64,000 nt of DNA from Gallalistipes aquisgranensis (GTDB taxonomy: Bacteria; Bacteroidota; Bacteroidia; Bacteroidales; Rikenellaceae): the NCBI RefSeq assembly GCF_014982715.1, contig NZ_JADCJY010000001.1, positions 1,116,001 to 1,180,000 of the forward strand, written 5' to 3'. Made by a program: the position numbers and the translations under genes. Positions within the stretch are counted from its first letter, which is position 1; each line of letters begins with the position of its first letter. Under the pieces are notes generated by a model, which made no database searches, was not told where the DNA came from, and saw only the letters and a list, made by a program, of their open reading frames with translations. Shown here piece by piece: positions 26,198 to 35,228 of this stretch.

Positions 26198-28861
26198 TCA
26201 GATTCCGGCGATCTTTTTGATCTCGTTCAATTTATTCAGTGCTTCGAGCGGAGTGAGCGAGTCGATATCCAGACCTTTCACCTCATCGCGTATCTGAATC
26301 AACACCGGGTCATCCAACTGGAACATGCTCAACTGCATGCCTCCGACCGGCTCTTTCACATCGGTAATGTCCGATTTCATCGCCTCGCCGTCGGCAATGC
26401 CGGCCCCGGCCCGGTGGGCGGCCTCCAGGTCTTTCAGTACCTGCTCGGCCCGCTTCACCACCGAAAGGGGCATACCTGCCATACGGGCCACGTGGATACC
26501 GAACGAATGTTCCGTACCGCCCGGCTCCAACTTGCGCAGAAAAACGATGTTCCGGTCTATCTCCCGGACCGTCACATGGAAGTTCTTCACACGGGGATAG
26601 AGTTGCTCCATCTCATTGAGCTCGTGATAGTGCGTGGCGAAAAGGGTCTTGGCCCGAGCCTTGGGGTGCTGATGCAGGTACTCGACCATCGCCCATGCGA
26701 TCGAAATCCCGTCGTAGGTGCTGGTACCCCGGCCGATTTCGTCCAGCAACACCAGACTGCGGTCGGAGATATTGTTCAGGATACTGGCCGATTCGAGCAT
26801 CTCCACCATGAAGGTCGACTCTCCCTCGGAGATATTGTCGGAAGCCCCCACCCTCGTGAAAATCTTGTCTACGATACCGATCCGGGCCGAAGCCGCCGGT
26901 ACGAAGCACCCCATCTGGGCCATCAGCACGATCAGAGCCGTCTGTCGCAACAGGGCCGACTTACCCGACATGTTGGGTCCAGTAATCATAATGATCTGCT
27001 GCTCCGTATCGTCCAGATAGACATCGTTGGGAATATACTGCTCTCCGACCGGCATCAGCGTCTCGATCACCGGATGACGTCCCTGCCGGATCTCGATCGC
27101 CTTTCCCTCGTCGAGTACCGGACGGCAATAGTGGCGTTCGACTGCGATACGGGCAAAAGAGAGCAGACAGTCGATACGGGCGATGACAGCCGCATCGTGC
27201 AAGAGAGGTTGGAGCCAGCCCGAAAGAAACGCGATCACCCCCGCATAGATCTGTTGCTCCAACACGAGCATCTTCTCCTCGGCGCCCAGAATCTTTTCCT
27301 CATATTCTTTCAGTTCGGCCGTAATGTAGCGTTCGGCCGAAGTCAGCGTCTGCTTGCGGATCCAGTTACCGGGCACCTTGTCCTTGTGGGCATTGCGCAC
27401 TTCGATGTAGTAACCGAATACATTATTGAAGCTCACCTTGAGCGATGGGATACCGGTAGCCTCGCTCTCCCGCTGCTGAATCTCCGCGATCACGTCCTTG
27501 CCGTGAAGGGCGATCCGACGCAAGTCGTCCAGTTCCAGATTCACCCCGTCGGCAATCACCCCGCCCTTGGCGATCTGGTTCGAAGGATCGGGATAGATCT
27601 CCCGGGCAATCTTCTCCCGCACCTCCGGGCAAAGGTCGAGCTTCGAGGCCAGTCTCCTCAAGCCTTTGTCTCCCGATTTTTCCAGTACGGATTTCAGTTT
27701 TTCGACCGCATAGAGCGTGTTTTTCAACTGCACGATCTCCCGGGGCATCACGCGCTGGGCGGCGATCCGTGAAACGATCCGCTCCAGGTCGCCCACCAAC
27801 TCCAACGCCTCGCCCGCCGCATCGCGCAGTTCGGCGTTGTCATGAAAACACTGCACCACGTCCAGACGCTCGTTCAACTGCTTTACATCCTTGACTGGCA
27901 GGGCGATCCACCGTTTGAGCAGGCGTCCCCCCATCGGGGAGACGGTGCGGTCGATCACTTCGGCGAATCCGCCCCGGTTGCGCGACCCGTTCGCGGAGAA
28001 AAGCTCCAGATTGCGGATAGTGAACTTATCCACCCACACGTAGCGGTCCTCGTCGATCCGCGAAATGGAAGCGATATGGCCGATATTCTTGTGTTCGGTA
28101 AATTCCAGATAGTAGAGAATGGCTCCCGCCGCCGCGATCGCACTGCCCATGCTCTCGATGCCGAACCCTTTCAGGGAGGTGCACCCGAACTGCTTGCAGA
28201 GTTTTTCCCGGTTGATCTCCTCGGAGAAAACCCACTCGTCAAGCCGGTAACTGTAGTATCTGCGCCCGAACTCCGTCCGGAAACGCTCTTCGCAACTGCG
28301 CTGATAGAGCACCTCTTTGGGAGCCAGATTCGAAAGCAGCTTGTCGATATACTCCGCACTCCCCTCCGCAGCATAGAATTCACCCGTGGAGACATCAAGG
28401 AAAGAGACTCCCGTACTCTTACGTCCGAAAAAGACTGCCGCCAGAAAAGTATTCCCTTTTGGGGAAAGCACGTTGTCGTCGAATGCGATACCCGGAGTGA
28501 CCAGCTCGATCACTCCCCTCTTTACAATGGTCTTGGCAGTCTTGGGGTCCTCCAGTTGCTCGCAGATGGCCACCCGTTCGCCCGCCCGCACCAGTTTGGG
28601 CAGGTAGGTGTCCAGTGCATGATAAGGAAAACCGGCCAACTCCACCGACGAGGCGGAACCGTTGGCCCGGCGGGTGAGGGTTATTCCGAGGATACCGCTG
28701 GACCGGATGGCATCGTCGCCGAACGTCTCGTAAAAATCCCCCACCCGGAAAAGCAGGATTGCATCGGGATGTTGGGCCTTGGCGGCATAATATTGTTTCA
28801 TCAGGGGAGTCTCCACATACTTCTTCCCCGGTCTCTTCTCTTCTGTCGTTTGCGTAGCCAA
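26198..28861 (-). CDS. mutS: DNA mismatch repair protein MutS
   Basis: An 887-residue MutS. The mismatch-binding loop GDFYETFG (Phe-X-Glu) is in the N-terminal domain, after [17 protein letters not shown]. Connector, lever and clamp domains follow. The ATPase has Walker [14 protein letters not shown] and Walker [17 protein letters not shown], then ATHYHEL. The C terminus is a short helical tail ([17 protein letters not shown]) typical of full-length MutS dimerisation. It recognises mismatches and recruits MutL. The length matches the family. Confidence 0.97.
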   Translation of the reverse strand: MATQTTEEKRPGKKYVETPLMKQYYAAKAQHPDAILLFRVGDFYETFGDDAIRSSGILGITLTRRANGSASSVELAGFPYHALDTYLPKLVRAGERVAICEQLEDPKTAKTIVKRGVIELVTPGIAFDDNVLSPKGNTFLAAVFFGRKSTGVSFLDVSTGEFYAAEGSAEYIDKLLSNLAPKEVLYQRSCEERFRTEFGRRYYSYRLDEWVFSEEINREKLCKQFGCTSLKGFGIESMGSAIAAAGAILYYLEFTEHKNIGHIASISRIDEDRYVWVDKFTIRNLELFSANGSRNRGGFAEVIDRTVSPMGGRLLKRWIALPVKDVKQLNERLDVVQCFHDNAELRDAAGEALELVGDLERIVSRIAAQRVMPREIVQLKNTLYAVEKLKSVLEKSGDKGLRRLASKLDLCPEVREKIAREIYPDPSNQIAKGGVIADGVNLELDDLRRIALHGKDVIAEIQQRESEATGIPSLKVSFNNVFGYYIEVRNAHKDKVPGNWIRKQTLTSAERYITAELKEYEEKILGAEEKMLVLEQQIYAGVIAFLSGWLQPLLHDAAVIARIDCLLSFARIAVERHYCRPVLDEGKAIEIRQGRHPVIETLMPVGEQYIPNDVYLDDTEQQIIMITGPNMSGKSALLRQTALIVLMAQMGCFVPAASARIGIVDKIFTRVGASDNISEGESTFMVEMLESASILNNISDRSLVLLDEIGRGTSTYDGISIAWAMVEYLHQHPKARAKTLFATHYHELNEMEQLYPRVKNFHVTVREIDRNIVFLRKLEPGGTEHSFGIHVARMAGMPLSVVKRAEQVLKDLEAAHRAGAGIADGEAMKSDITDVKEPVGGMQLSMFQLDDPVLIQIRDEVKGLDIDSLTPLEALNKLNEIKKIAGI

Positions 28862-28893
28862 AATATTTTCCGAAATTTATATAATTTGAGATT

Positions 28894-29610
28894 CTACTCC
28901 TTCCTCTTCAGGGAGGCCCCCGAACGTACAGCGACCCTGTGGGCTTCACCCCCGCCGTCGTAAACGACCCTCGCACCACCGGAGGCCGTCACATCTATCC
29001 CGCGGGAGGCGTATACCCGCACCAGAGCGCCCGAAGCAGCCCGGCAGGCGACATTCCCGGCCTGCAGGGCCTCGCACCGCACCTGGGCACCGCCGACAGC
29101 TTCGGTCACAAGCGAATCGCATACGCCCTCCAGCCGGACCGTACTGCCCGAGCTGGCGGAAAGGATCAGAGCCGTGCAGTGCAACCCGCCCCGCACATTC
29201 CCTCCCGAAGCGGCTCCGATCCGCAAGATGTCGGCCCGGTAATCCTCCGGCAACCGGAGGGCTGCCCCGTCCGCCACCGTAAACGAACGATACTCTTTCC
29301 TCGGCACGTAGACGGTCGCACGCTCCTTTCTGCGGGAAGTCATTCCGCCCTCCGGTCGTTGCCGGACACCGATCTTCAACGTATCCCCGTCCACTTCGAT
29401 TTTCAGCAGGGACATCATCCCCCTTCCTGCCACAACCGTCACTCCGTCCACTCCGGAGGAAACGACTGTCTCGATCCCATCGGAAACGGAAACGGCTCCG
29501 AAACCGAAAAGATCGCTTCGCCGCACGCTGTCCCGTTCAGCCGCACAGGCACAACTCAAATAAAGGGAACAAAGCCCCAGGCAACACAGAATTACCGAAT
29601 GTTTTTTCAT
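28894..29610 (-). CDS. GIN-domain (DUF2807) secreted protein
   Basis: About 238 residues with the start at MKKHSVILCC; upstream in-frame codons are proline/arginine-rich shadow sequence. It has a signal peptide with Cys (CLGLCSLYLSCACA), then a repetitive beta-helix-like domain of the GIN/DUF2807 type (GFGAVSVSDGIETVVSSG, VDGDTLKIGVRQR, LILSASSGSTVRLEGVCDSL, GIDVTASGGARVVYDGGG). Family members are envelope proteins of unknown role. It lies between mutS and the helicase gene on the same strand. Confidence 0.85.
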   Translation of the reverse strand: MKKHSVILCCLGLCSLYLSCACAAERDSVRRSDLFGFGAVSVSDGIETVVSSGVDGVTVVAGRGMMSLLKIEVDGDTLKIGVRQRPEGGMTSRRKERATVYVPRKEYRSFTVADGAALRLPEDYRADILRIGAASGGNVRGGLHCTALILSASSGSTVRLEGVCDSLVTEAVGGAQVRCEALQAGNVACRAASGALVRVYASRGIDVTASGGARVVYDGGGEAHRVAVRSGASLKRKE

Positions 29611-29639
29611 GGCGAGCACCATTTGTTTCACAAATATAA

Positions 29640-31073
29640 CTAATTTTTCGATTCCCCACCGCCGAAAAAGCGCTCGTCGAAATTCACCAGATAGAGCCTT
29701 TCGGTGGCGCGGGTCAAGGCCGTGTACAGCCAGCGCATCAGATCGCGGCTCATCGGCTCGTCGCCGAAAAGCACGCGGTCCACGAAGACCGCCTTCCACT
29801 GTCCGCCCTGCGCCTTGTGACAAGTGACGGCATAGGCGAATTTGATCTGCACAGCATTGAAATGGGGGTTTTCCCGCACCTCCTTATACCTTTTAATTTT
29901 ACTCTTGATATCGGCATAGTCCTCGGCGACGGAATGGAACAGCCGGCTGCTCTGCTCCTTCGTAAGCGAAGGGGATTCGGAAGCGATCGTATCGAGCAGA
30001 ATCCGGCACTCGATCTCCGTGTCGTCGTAATCGGGAAACGTGAGCCGCGCTTCGGCGAAACGGAAGCCGTAGAGCTCCTCGAAACGCCGGATACGGTCCA
30101 GCCGGGCAATGTCGCCGTTGGCGATGAACTCCATCCGACGCTCTTCGATCCGCTCGGTGTAGTGATAATTGTTTTTCACCACCATCAGCATATCGCCCGA
30201 CTCGATCTCCTCCTCGGCATAGAGCACGTAACGCCGGATTCCTTCGTTGAAACGGTTGGCCCGCCGATTCGATCGCGTAATGACGATCGTCTCGTCCCTT
30301 CCGTATTTCCCGTAACACTCCTCGACGGCCTCCATGAATTCGCTTCCGTCGATCGCCTTCACATCGGGATACGACATCTCGAACAGAGGCGGTTCGTAGA
30401 TACCCGCCTCCAGCATGCAACGGACCATCGTGGCATTGAAAAGTATTCCCGAATCGACCTCCTGCCTCACCACTTCGTCCAGCGACACGTACTCCACCGG
30501 GCCGTATCCCTCCATGTGCCCGGGATCGAGCGCCGGACTCCGGTCGTGCCCCACGGGAGGCAACTGCGCGTCGTCCCCCACCAGCACCAGACGGCAACGC
30601 ACCCCTTCGCGCACATACCGTACCAGATCGTCGAGTAGAGAACCCGACCCGAACATGTCGTTGTCTGAAGCATAGTTGGAGAGCATCGAAGCCTCGTCCA
30701 CGACGAAACAGGCATCCTTCTCCCGGTTGATGTCCAGCGAAAAACGCGCCTCCTCGGAGGCCAGCGTCCGCTGCCGGTATATCCTTTTATGGATCGTAAG
30801 AGCCTTCTCCCCCGTGTAGCGGGCCATCACCTTGGCGGCACGCCCGGTCGGAGCGAGCAGCACAGGCTTTATTTTCAACGACTTAAGCGTCTTGACAAAT
30901 GATGCGATCAGCGTGGTCTTACCGGTTCCGGCATATCCGTTCAGAATGAAAATCCGGGAAAAGTCGGGATCACACAGATAGTCCGCAAACTTTTCTATTA
31001 TTTTTTTTTGACCAAATGTTGGTTCAAATCCAAAATTACTGTAAATTTGAGACGCAATATGTTCGTTCAGCAT
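29640..31073 (-). CDS. RecD-like / Dda-like DNA helicase
   Basis: A 477-residue superfamily 1B helicase with Walker A GYAGTGKTTLIASFV (about residues 47-61), Walker B CFVVDEASML, motif III LVLVGDDAQLPPVGH, and the C-terminal UvrD_C_2 part with YAVTCHKAQGGQWKAVFVD and WLYTALTRATERL. This is the short RecD/Dda form with no RecBC partners nearby. It probably moves 5' to 3' on single-stranded DNA in repair or replication restart. The first codons overlap a plus-strand promoter for the next gene. Confidence 0.92.
   Translation of the reverse strand: MLNEHIASQIYSNFGFEPTFGQKKIIEKFADYLCDPDFSRIFILNGYAGTGKTTLIASFVKTLKSLKIKPVLLAPTGRAAKVMARYTGEKALTIHKRIYRQRTLASEEARFSLDINREKDACFVVDEASMLSNYASDNDMFGSGSLLDDLVRYVREGVRCRLVLVGDDAQLPPVGHDRSPALDPGHMEGYGPVEYVSLDEVVRQEVDSGILFNATMVRCMLEAGIYEPPLFEMSYPDVKAIDGSEFMEAVEECYGKYGRDETIVITRSNRRANRFNEGIRRYVLYAEEEIESGDMLMVVKNNYHYTERIEERRMEFIANGDIARLDRIRRFEELYGFRFAEARLTFPDYDDTEIECRILLDTIASESPSLTKEQSSRLFHSVAEDYADIKSKIKRYKEVRENPHFNAVQIKFAYAVTCHKAQGGQWKAVFVDRVLFGDEPMSRDLMRWLYTALTRATERLYLVNFDERFFGGGESKN
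31019..31049 (+). promoter_or_regulatory. Promoter of the gene at 31137
   Basis: TTG at 31019-31021, 20 bases, then TAAATTTG at 31042-31049. It matches the Bacteroidota consensus and lies inside the 5' end of the divergent helicase gene. Confidence 0.65.
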
Positions 31074-31136
31074 AAGACGTTGTGTTTTTTGCGGCGGCTG
31101 TTGGAATCGCGTTACAAACTTAAATTAAAAATAGAA

Positions 31137-31754
31137 ATGAAAAAAGTAATTCAGATCGTTCTTGCCGTTGTGATCATCATTCTCGGCTACATTCTCGTCG
31201 ACCAGATCGTAACCCCCCTGCGTTTCCAGGCCGAGCAGACCCGGCGTGAGGCAGCCATCATCGAGCGCCTCAAGGATATCCGTACGGCAGAACGGGCTTA
31301 CAAACAGCTCTATCAGCAATACACCGGCAGCTTCGACACCCTCATCCACTTCCTGCTGAACGACTCGCTGGAGTATGAGAAAGCCATCGGTTCGGCCGAT
31401 GACTCGCTTGCCGTAGCCAAAGGTCTTGTAAAACGCGAAAAATTCAAAGTGGCCGCCATCGACACCGTATTTGGAGCCAAGAAACTCTCACCCGAGGCAA
31501 TCCGGAACTTCCCCTTCATTCCTAACGGCATCGACAATGCCAAATTCTATCTGGAAGCAGGAGTGTTCACCACGGAATCGGGCGTTGTCGTTCCCGTTTT
31601 TGAAGTCCGCGCCCCCTATAAGCTCTACCTGAGCGATCTGGATGCACAGGAACTGCGCAATCTGGTAGACGACCGGGAAAAACTCGACAAGTACCCCGGG
31701 CTGAAAGTAGGTGCCATGGATCAAGCGACCAACGATGCCGGAAACTGGGAATAA
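31137..31754 (+). CDS. Membrane-anchored protein of unknown function
   Basis: A 205-residue protein with a single N-terminal helix (residues 4-22, VIQIVLAVVIIILGYILVD), then a helical segment (QAEQTRREAAIIERLKDIRTAERAYKQLYQ) and a mixed alpha/beta domain to the C terminus. The N-terminal anchor followed by TAERAYKQLYQQYTGSFDTLI recalls pilin-like or minor pseudopilin layouts, but no prepilin cleavage motif is visible. It lies just before the DUF3822 and rsmD genes and overlaps the start of the former by 20 bases. Confidence 0.78.
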   Translation: MKKVIQIVLAVVIIILGYILVDQIVTPLRFQAEQTRREAAIIERLKDIRTAERAYKQLYQQYTGSFDTLIHFLLNDSLEYEKAIGSADDSLAVAKGLVKREKFKVAAIDTVFGAKKLSPEAIRNFPFIPNGIDNAKFYLEAGVFTTESGVVVPVFEVRAPYKLYLSDLDAQELRNLVDDREKLDKYPGLKVGAMDQATNDAGNWE

Positions 31755-32439
31755 CACGACTTGCGGCACAAAAAAACTGTCCATCCGGTTATCGCCGGAT
31801 GGACTTTCTTTTCTGGTGCAGGGAGACCGTGCTCCCCTCTGCGGTTTCATCGCCGGAACATCCGGTCCCGAAACCGTTGGGAAACTGGCGAAAAAAAACG
31901 CTCCAGGACGAACGGACGGCCCGGTGAATGTCCTGCTGGAGACGTTGAAGACCGTCGCCGTGCCGACTTCGATATTTGAAGAGGAGACCGCGACCTCCTA
32001 TCTCGCCGTCAATTCATTGATGCCGGCCCACGATGAAACGGCCGTCGTTTCGCCCGAAGCGGGTGGTGTCCGCTGCGTGATGGTTTGGAACACGGACACA
32101 CTTCGCGCGCTGTACGATCATTGGGGTAACTCAGTCCGCTTCTATTCCCCCTTGCAGCAGGGGATCGCAACCGTCGGGGAACAAGAGGTGCTGATCGGAC
32201 TGGGCCGGCATCTGCTCTGCCTCGTTTTCCGCGACAGCCGCATACGGTATGCGGAGATGCTTCCATTTCAAGGCGTCGCCGACCTTTTGTATTACATGGG
32301 ACACTTGCATACACTGTTCGACCTGTCGAAAGCGAAGGTCCGGCTTACAGGACTTGGAGCCGCACAACTGGCAAAAGAGTTGCGGCACCATTATATAAAT
32401 ATGACAGCCGACGAATCCCCCCGATTCATGTATCTCTAA
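31735..32439 (+). CDS. DUF3822 family protein
   Basis: About 234 residues. The start at MPETGNN overlaps the upstream gene; the true start could be elsewhere because the conserved part begins at KKLSIRLSPDGLSFLV. The protein has the actin-like-fold features of DUF3822: ETLKTVAVPTSIFEEE, TLRALYDHWGNSVRFYSPLQ, HLLCLVFRDSRIRYAEMLPF and LTGLGAAQLAKEL. In Bacteroidota this family is commonly found beside rsmD, as here (10 bases apart). Function unknown. A terminator-like hairpin lies within its first codons. Confidence 0.85.
   Translation: MPETGNNTTCGTKKLSIRLSPDGLSFLVQGDRAPLCGFIAGTSGPETVGKLAKKNAPGRTDGPVNVLLETLKTVAVPTSIFEEETATSYLAVNSLMPAHDETAVVSPEAGGVRCVMVWNTDTLRALYDHWGNSVRFYSPLQQGIATVGEQEVLIGLGRHLLCLVFRDSRIRYAEMLPFQGVADLLYYMGHLHTLFDLSKAKVRLTGLGAAQLAKELRHHYINMTADESPRFMYL
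31779..31812 (+). terminator. Terminator-like hairpin inside the DUF3822 5' end
   Basis: GTCCATCCGG, loop TTATCG, CCGGATGGAC, then TTTCTTTTC. By shape it is an intrinsic terminator for the gene ending at 31754, yet it lies within the next coding region. Confidence 0.6.
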
Positions 32440-32449
32440 ATTTGACGAA

Positions 32450-32983
32450 ATGCGTATCATCAGCGGCAGACTCAAGGGTCGGACCATCCAACCGCCCAAA
32501 AACCTTCGGGCACGCCCCACCACGGACTTTGCCAAAGAAAACCTGTTCAACGTACTGAGCAACCGGATCGACTTCGAAGGACTCGATGTACTGGATCTGT
32601 TCGCAGGAACGGGATCGATTAGCTACGAATTCGCCTCCCGCGGGGCCGAAAGCGTGATTGCGGTCGAAATCAACACCGTGCACTACAACTTTATCCGTCA
32701 GACCGCAGACCGATACGGATTGGAGAATCTCCACCCGATCAAGGCCAACGCATTTCTCTACCTGAAAAATTGCGACAAGCGGTTTGACATCATTTTTTCC
32801 GATGCTCCGTACGACCTGGAAGCTTCCGATCGGGTCATCGACCTGGTTTTCGCCCGGGAACTGCTGAAGCCGGAGGGAATATTGATTTTCGAACATTCGA
32901 AAAAGTTCGATTTTAGCATCCATGCAAAGTTCTACGGATCAAGGTCTTACGGAAGCGTACAATTTTCCCTCTTCAAAAATTAA
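32450..32983 (+). CDS. rsmD: 16S rRNA (guanine966-N2)-methyltransferase
   Basis: A 177-residue methyltransferase. The N terminus MRIISGRLKGRTIQPPK and RPTTDFAKENLFNVL is characteristic of RsmD. The SAM-binding motif I is LDLFAGTGSISYE (residues 49-60), and the catalytic motif IV is SDAPYD (117-122), where most relatives have DPPY. It methylates G966 of 16S rRNA in the assembled small subunit. It follows the DUF3822 gene by 10 bases and precedes tRNA-Asp. Confidence 0.93.
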   Translation: MRIISGRLKGRTIQPPKNLRARPTTDFAKENLFNVLSNRIDFEGLDVLDLFAGTGSISYEFASRGAESVIAVEINTVHYNFIRQTADRYGLENLHPIKANAFLYLKNCDKRFDIIFSDAPYDLEASDRVIDLVFARELLKPEGILIFEHSKKFDFSIHAKFYGSRSYGSVQFSLFKN

Positions 32984-32990
32984 AGATTTT

Positions 32991-33021
32991 TTTGCATATT
33001 GATAAATTTGTATTACATTTG
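32991..33021 (+). promoter_or_regulatory. Promoter of tRNA-Asp
   Basis: TTTG at 32991-32994, a 19-base spacer, and TACATTTG at 33014-33021: an exact fit to the Bacteroidota vegetative promoter, about 50 bases before tRNA-Asp. Confidence 0.8.
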
Positions 33022-33071
33022 CACTGCAAAACCGGAGAAACGACACGGATTTATAAGTTCTAAAACCAAAC

Positions 33072-33148
33072 GGTGTGGTAGTTCAGCTGGTTAGAATACC
33101 TGCCTGTCACGCAGGGGGTCGCGGGTTCGAGTCCCGTCCATACCGCCA
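33072..33148 (+). tRNA. tRNA-Asp (GTC)
   Basis: The acceptor GGTGTGG pairs with CCATACC. The anticodon arm CCTGC-CTGTCAC-GCAGG gives anticodon GTC. The T arm is GCGGG-TTCGAGT-CCCGT, followed by discriminator G and an encoded CCA. An integrase remnant starts 300 bases downstream in the same orientation, so this tRNA is the probable integration site. Confidence 0.95.
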
Positions 33149-33191
33149 AAGTCTAAGTCAACTCTAAGACAAAGGCAAGCAAAATTAAGCC

Positions 33192-33235
33192 AAAAACCTT
33201 TTGAAAGCAAGTTTCAGAAGGTTTTTTCTTTTTTT
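33192..33235 (+). terminator. Terminator after tRNA-Asp
   Basis: A hairpin (AAACCTTTTGAAA, loop GCAAG, TTTCAGAAGGTTT) followed by a long T-rich tract. Confidence 0.75.
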
Positions 33236-33292
33236 ATCCGACATCTTTGGGCCTTTTTCAAGACATTTCCCTGTCATACGAAATCACCTAAA

Positions 33293-33330
33293 TCGTAACA
33301 TGATCGGATTTTTTCAAAATCATGTTACGA
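33293..33330. repeat. Perfect 12-bp inverted repeat
   Basis: TCGTAACATGAT (33293-33304) and its exact complement ATCATGTTACGA (33319-33330) are separated by 14 bases. It lies between the tRNA and integrase and is not followed by a T-tract on the plus strand; a protein-binding site is as likely as a hairpin. Confidence 0.7.
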
Positions 33331-33449
33331 ATATACAGGTAACTTAATGATTAATAAGTCCTTATGTTGTCTGCTTATTGTCTTTTGGGTGTCTGTGTTT
33401 GATCCGTGTCAGTTAATTATTATTGTAAAACTATTGAACGGAGAACATT

Positions 33450-34675
33450 ATGGGAAGAAGTAGTTTTGAAATCCTGTTTTTCACACGAAAAGACACAGGT
33501 AAAAAAACGGGGAAGAACCTAATCATGGCTCGAATTTCTGTAAATGGATTAAAACCCGTACAGGTAAGCCTTAAATTATCAGTTACCCCAAAACTTTGGG
33601 ATCAAAGGACACATCGTGCAATCGGTCGATCTTCTGAAGCTGTCGAATTAAATGCTATGCTCGACGGGGTACAAGCACGATTCATTAATATTCATAATGA
33701 TCTTGTAAAACGAGGAGAGGATATTTCACCCGAAATACTCAAAAACCTTTTTCTCGGCAAAAATGCAACCCCGACCTTACTGGAATATTTTAAAGAGCGA
33801 TTAACTGAAAAAGAAAAATTGGTCGAGGCCGGTCGGTTAAAGAAAGTAACGAAAGACAAATTCGACCGGACGATCAGATATATCATGGCCTTTATGCACT
33901 CTGATTTACAAATCAGGGACATTCGCTTTAATCAAATTACGCTCGATTTCATTGAAAAGTTTAATGTCTATTTATTGTCAACTCAGGGTTTGACATACAA
34001 TAGCGCAGCAAAACATTTGGAGCACTTACAATGGACTGTCAATAAAGCGTTCCAAAACGGAATGATGCCTCGCAATCCCTTTAATGATTTCAGGATCAAA
34101 AAGACCGAAACCAAAAAAGAATATTTGAATAAATATGAATTAGGGAAAATCTTATCTAAGAAATTTGCCTCTGAACGTATAGAGAAACTACGGGATGTAT
34201 TCATTTTCTGCTGCTTTACGGGATTATCGTACAGCGATGCACAAAAAGCAACTGTCGATAATTTATCAAGAGAAAACGATGGTCGACTATGGTTGATTAC
34301 ATATAGAAATAAAACAGAAGTCAAATCGACGGTCTTACTACTCGATATTGCCATAAAAATACTCGATAAATATGCTGAACATAGAAAAAAACCGGACGAC
34401 TACTGCCGGTAATCAGCAATCAAAAATGTAATGAATACCTGAAGGAGATTGCCGACGTGTGCGGAATAAAAAAACACCTCAAATTTCATTGCTCCCGCCA
34501 CACATGGACAATGATAGCTGCCGAACTGGAGATTCCCAAAGAGACCATTGCCGCCACACTCGGGCACGGAGGAAACGAGGTAACCGACATATACATCCGT
34601 TTCGACCAGAAGAAGGTCGACCGTGCCATCAGATAGGTGATCGACGCGGTGAACGGAATAGCAGACCCAGTATGA
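33450..34675 (+). pseudogene. Broken tyrosine recombinase (integrase)
   Basis: The N-terminal part (MGRSSFEILFFTRKD, then an arm-binding and SAM-like domain) and the start of the catalytic domain (FIFCCFTGLSYSDAQKATVDNL, with Ser where most tyrosine recombinases have Arg I, as in IntDOT-type enzymes) are intact to about 34395. A one-base deletion near 34398 then shifts the frame. The rest (LLPVISNQKCNEYLKEIADVCGI, CSRHTW box, LGHGG and a Tyr in DIYIRFDQ) is read two bases over. That frame is further broken by TAG at 34634-34636, before VIDAVNGIADPV. No active enzyme is expected. Confidence 0.88.
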
Positions 34676-35228
34676 TGAGAGGTGCCCAAAACCCTTTCAT
34701 TTTCGTCTGTTGCCACCACGTCAACTCGCGTTCAATTTCGATCGTCTCCGTTTTACCTTGTCTCTATAGATAACACTGTCCCCGATATACCTCCTCTTTT
34801 TCGGTGGGTACGGGCCACTTCTGTGGCTTATTGGCGGATGAATGGAAACGATCCGCGGGATTAATCTGCGCGTCTGAAATGGCAAAAGAGGACTCCAGAT
34901 GGCTCGTTGTGTCTCGCACAGTCTAACGCTTACTGTTATCGGAGCCGGATAACCTCTGGACTATGATTGGAGCGAATTTTCCCTTTATCGGATAAATCCA
35001 GGATTGTCTCCCGTTCACTTCTTGGTGTCGAAAACGATACCACTTGCAGAAAACAGGTTACGGCCGATCGGCTTGTCTGAAAAATCGAGAGGGTTTTGTC
35101 TGAAAAACGGACAAATGGAAGTATGGATTCGCAGATTGTTTGTATTTTCGGAAATTCCGACGTACCTTGCTGGAACGATCCGCCGTTGGCGGATGTCTTG
35201 GTGAACTATAACTTGCTCAAACTTTCTA
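34676..35228. other. Intergenic region, no gene seen
   Basis: About 550 bases between the integrase remnant and the GH71/99-like gene. Only short frames with no family resemblance are present. No tRNA, repeat or terminator stands out. It may hold the promoter of the hydrolase gene and decayed element sequence. Confidence 0.5.

Larger units (their letters stand above)
33149..33449. other. Intergenic region between tRNA-Asp and the integrase remnant
   Basis: No gene is seen. It holds the tRNA terminator (33192-33235) and a perfect 12-bp inverted repeat at 33293-33330, and is AT-rich. It probably marks the left edge of the integrated element. Confidence 0.6.
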
